From the NCBI GenBank assembly GCA_027577415.1, contig JANBQS010000383.1, positions 1 through 19,286 of the forward strand: DNA of 19,286 nucleotides, in the 5' to 3' direction. Below are positions 17,000 through 19,286 of the stretch, piece after piece. This stretch comes from Coemansia sp. RSA 922. Its lineage: Eukaryota; Kickxellomycota; Kickxellomycetes; Kickxellales; Kickxellaceae. Positions within the stretch are counted from its first letter, which is position 1. Each line of letters starts with the position of its first letter. Under the pieces are notes generated by a model. The model was given only the letters and a program-made list of their open reading frames with translations. It was not told the origin of the DNA and ran no database searches. The position numbers and the translations under genes were made by a program.

Positions 17000-17192
17000 T
17001 GCTATTTTGTCTTTTTAAACTAGCTCGCAAAAAAAGGGGGTATAACAAAATAAAAATTAAAGTGTTAAAGGGAAAAAACACAAAATGAAAACCAAAACAT
17101 TCCTATCCCTCCCCTCTCATCATCAGCAAATCATAATTTATTGTAAACAATCACAATTATTTTTTTCACGTTTTCTTCACATAAAAAAAATT
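17000..17192. promoter_or_regulatory. Divergent promoter region, HMMR-like / APC10
   Basis: Only 193 bp separate the two divergent ATGs. The stretch is A/T-rich, with GGGGGTATAACAAAATAAAAATTAA near 17036-17060 and A/T runs before each start. Both promoters and both 5' UTRs must fit here, so regulatory elements are probably shared. No cell-cycle box can be identified with certainty. Confidence 0.6.
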
Positions 17193-17711
17193 ATGACTTC
17201 CAAACTACCAGACATCTCACGCCTAGCCTTTTGGACCGTGTCCTCCAGCAAGCAAGGTCTAGGTGTATCCAATCTAACCGACACTAGCAACACCGACTCG
17301 TACTGGCAGTCCGATGGTCAACAGCCTCACACAGTCACCATAAAGTTTCCCTCTCGCCACCATATCCACACCATATCTTTCTTTGCCGATATTGACAAGG
17401 ACGAGAGTTACACGCCTTGCAAGATCCGCATCCTATCAGGAACCACCCAGTATGACCTCCAGCTAGTAAAAGATGTAGATCTGACCACAGAGCCTCGCGG
17501 ATGGGTAGACTTGCCCCTCGTAGATGACTCTGCCTCGTTGATGGCCCATTTGGTGCAAATCGAGTTCCCCTTAAACTACGAAAACGGAAGAGACGTCAGA
17601 GTCAGGGGACTGCGCTTACTAGGCCCACCACCTAACGACCACATGTTTAAGAGCGAAAAGATCTTGCCATACACTACTCCCGAGTACTTCATGTACGAGT
17701 CACTTCGCTAG
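17193..17711 (+). CDS. APC10: Anaphase-promoting complex subunit 10 (APC10/Doc1)
   Basis: APC10 is the Doc-domain subunit of the APC/C ubiquitin ligase. It works with Cdc20 or Cdh1 to bind D-box degrons and raise processivity. The 172-residue protein is essentially the bare Doc domain. It contains LAFWTVSSSKQGLGVSNLTD, then the signature SYWQSDGQQPHTVTIKF (36-52), DESYTPCKIRILSG (70-83), GWVDLPL and VQIEFPLNYENGRDVRVRGL (121-140). The C-terminus ends YESLR, so the usual Ile-Arg tail that docks on the TPR subunits is Leu-Arg here. I used the ATG at 17193; an in-frame ATG at 17085 would add 36 hydrophobic and basic residues and is probably in the leader. The gene is divergent from the HMMR-like gene and convergent with RPN2, 66 bp between stops. 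Confidence 0.93.
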   Translation: MTSKLPDISRLAFWTVSSSKQGLGVSNLTDTSNTDSYWQSDGQQPHTVTIKFPSRHHIHTISFFADIDKDESYTPCKIRILSGTTQYDLQLVKDVDLTTEPRGWVDLPLVDDSASLMAHLVQIEFPLNYENGRDVRVRGLRLLGPPPNDHMFKSEKILPYTTPEYFMYESLR

Positions 17712-17777
17712 TACAGCGTGTTTAGTTTTAAAAAATAGAATGAAAATGAGAAAAAAGAATGAAAAAGCACCTATAGT
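17712..17777. terminator. 66-bp convergent 3' region, APC10 / RPN2
   Basis: Only 66 A-rich bp lie between the two stop codons, with TTTTAAAAAATAGAATGAAAATGAG. Both transcripts probably end within this block or in the opposite coding region. Confidence 0.4.
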
Positions 17778-19286
17778 CTAGACCCGGTCGTTGTCAAATG
17801 GGTACTCGAATGGCTCGGGCGGCGGAACCTCGCTGCTCGTAGTAGGCGCCGTAGCCACCTCTTCCTCTTCATTGACAAGGTCATCTTCCAGCATGCTGAC
17901 AAGCAGGTCCTCAGGCTTGGAGGGCGTCGTGTCCTTGACCAGGAGCACGCCCGAAATAGTGCCTTGTTTGACAGGCACATACCGGCTGCCCACCGGCCAC
18001 TTGATGAACCGCTCCTGGTACGTAAGCAACCGAGTCATATTGCCCACGGCGAACGGCGACTCTGCTCCACCCTTACGACCCTTCTTCAATAGCTGCGCCT
18101 TGGCATCAGAGCCCTCATCGACATCCATACCGCTCTCCTCCGGCACAACAGGCGTCGCCTTGGCCGCTGCGGGAGGCTCGACCTCCATGTCCTCGCTCTT
18201 TTTAGCGCCACGCTTGGCCTTGGCCGTAGTCGACAACACCGCCGTCGCGATCTTTGTCGGCGCAACCACCACAGGCTGCTCAATAGCCGCCGGGTAGGCA
18301 AACAGCGCCTTGCGCGACAAGCAAGTAGCTTCGAGCTTGGGCAGGCGCAGGTTCTTATTAACGGCGATAAGTGCTGTAGGCTTGAATGTCAGCGCCAAGA
18401 AGTGAGCCAACGGGAACCAGTACCAGAACTGAGTGAATAGCAGCATGCCAGCGCACGCCGCCATGTTGAGCTGTCCATCGCTCGACGTCAGCTCAATGGT
18501 AACATTGCGTCCACCAGCATCGATAATGCCCTGCGATATGGCGGCACCAAACTTGGTTACACCCTCTCCGTGCTTAGCCTCGATAAGCGCCGAGTACCGC
18601 TTGCGCACGTCGGCAACCTTGGGATCGTAGGCCTCGTTCTGCTGAATCAGGATGAAGGCCAGCGAGATGGACGCGGCCTCCACGACAAAGTCCACAGAGT
18701 CCTTGAGCATCGGCTCCAGGATCACCACAGCCTTCTTGGATCCAGATCCAGCACACGCAATGCCCAGTGCCAAAGCCGCACCAGCCCGCACGTGTGGGTT
18801 GAAGCTCTGCGACAGCAGCTCCACCATGCGTGGCACTTGCTCAGGGCTACGCAGCAGGACAAAGCCGAGGCCAGTCACCGCAGCGCGGCGCACGTCATCC
18901 TTGACGTCAGAGACTGCCAAGTGCAAGAGCTTGCGAATCGCGCCGTTGTCGCCCGTGCCGCAGTAGGCCATAGAGATCGCATGTACTGCACCCAAGCGCA
19001 GCAGTGGGTCTTCCTCGTCGAGGAGCCGCTCAATCAAAGGATCAGCCTCCTGCTTACGTCCAAACATGATCAGTCCGATACCAACCGCCAGCGCGCGGAT
19101 AATCTTCTCGTGCTCCGTCTCCTTGGCATAGAGCAGCATCTCCTTCAGCACAGCCTCGTTGTTGCTGCCCATCATCACCATGCCCAATCCAAGCGCTGCC
19201 GCCTCTCCCGCAATGGCGCTGTCCGTATACAGCACGCTCAGCAGCGCCTGGCCCACGTCGTCGCCGCCCGAGCCCATCCCTGCCGT
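17778..19286 (-). CDS. RPN2: 26S proteasome regulatory subunit Rpn2/PSMD1, C-terminal part
   Basis: Rpn2 is the large non-ATPase scaffold of the 19S base. The window holds the last 502 residues; the frame is open through the right edge, so the N-terminal helical part lies outside. At least six proteasome/cyclosome repeats are visible with Gly/Ala helix-packing signatures: AGEAAALGLGMVMMG, IIRALAVGIGLIMFG, LRLGAVHAISMAYCG, VRRAAVTGLGFVLL, VRAGAALALGIACAG and VVEAASISLAFILIQ. After them come FWYWFPLAHFLALTFKPTAL, a Lys/Glu-rich disordered segment (about 350-420), and FAVGNMTRLLTYQERFIKW. The protein ends PPPEPFEYPFDND, the conserved tail that docks Rpn13 in other eukaryotes. No intron is needed in the visible part. 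Confidence 0.95.
   Translation of the reverse strand, partial: TAGMGSGGDDVGQALLSVLYTDSAIAGEAAALGLGMVMMGSNNEAVLKEMLLYAKETEHEKIIRALAVGIGLIMFGRKQEADPLIERLLDEEDPLLRLGAVHAISMAYCGTGDNGAIRKLLHLAVSDVKDDVRRAAVTGLGFVLLRSPEQVPRMVELLSQSFNPHVRAGAALALGIACAGSGSKKAVVILEPMLKDSVDFVVEAASISLAFILIQQNEAYDPKVADVRKRYSALIEAKHGEGVTKFGAAISQGIIDAGGRNVTIELTSSDGQLNMAACAGMLLFTQFWYWFPLAHFLALTFKPTALIAVNKNLRLPKLEATCLSRKALFAYPAAIEQPVVVAPTKIATAVLSTTAKAKRGAKKSEDMEVEPPAAAKATPVVPEESGMDVDEGSDAKAQLLKKGRKGGAESPFAVGNMTRLLTYQERFIKWPVGSRYVPVKQGTISGVLLVKDTTPSKPEDLLVSMLEDDLVNEEEEVATAPTTSSEVPPPEPFEYPFDNDRV

Overview
The window looks like nuclear DNA of a fungus, probably an early-diverging, Kickxella-type (zoopagomycotan) lineage. The evidence is a set of nearly intronless eukaryotic genes, CT-rich tracts before start codons, one 87-nt GT...AG intron, a fungal-type PDAT, and a non-LTR retrotransposon relic. 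The lineage is inferred from gene style, not from any search.

Layout. 1-149 (-) is the possible 5' end of an unrecognised gene that leaves the window. 871-3006 (+) encodes phospholipid:diacylglycerol acyltransferase (PDAT/Lro1 type). 3023-3907 (-) encodes a SENP8/Ulp1-type cysteine protease, convergent with PDAT and only 16 bp from it. 3908-8600 has no convincing gene. It is AT-rich and holds old diverged repeats (A/B, C/D and E/F copies, a TAAA microsatellite) and a few coding-like scraps. 8735-10519 (+) encodes an orphan 594-residue protein: coiled coil, acidic linker, a 17-unit pentapeptide minisatellite, a basic NLS-like patch and an unrecognised C-terminal domain. It has a TATA box at 8612. 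10520-12299 holds repeat copy D and a 5'-truncated, frameshifted LINE reverse-transcriptase fragment (-). 12300-13346 (-) encodes a second SENP8/Ulp1-type protease. 13700-16999 (-) encodes a long coiled-coil protein, spliced from two exons, whose two ends resemble the conserved ends of HMMR/RHAMM. 17193-17711 (+) encodes APC10/Doc1. 17778-19286 (-) is the C-terminal half of proteasome subunit Rpn2/PSMD1, cut by the window edge.

Functional picture. Four of the eight well-supported genes act in ubiquitin or ubiquitin-like proteolysis: two Ulp/DEN1-like proteases, the APC/C substrate-recognition subunit and a 19S proteasome scaffold. APC10 shares a 193-bp divergent promoter region with the HMMR-like spindle/centrosome-type protein, so mitotic co-regulation is plausible. 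PDAT is a separate lipid-metabolism gene. The most novel items are the orphan minisatellite protein, the HMMR-like protein with a tiny first exon, and the pair of diverged DEN1-like proteases. The proteases share a C-terminal motif, and one has Asn where the catalytic Asp is expected.
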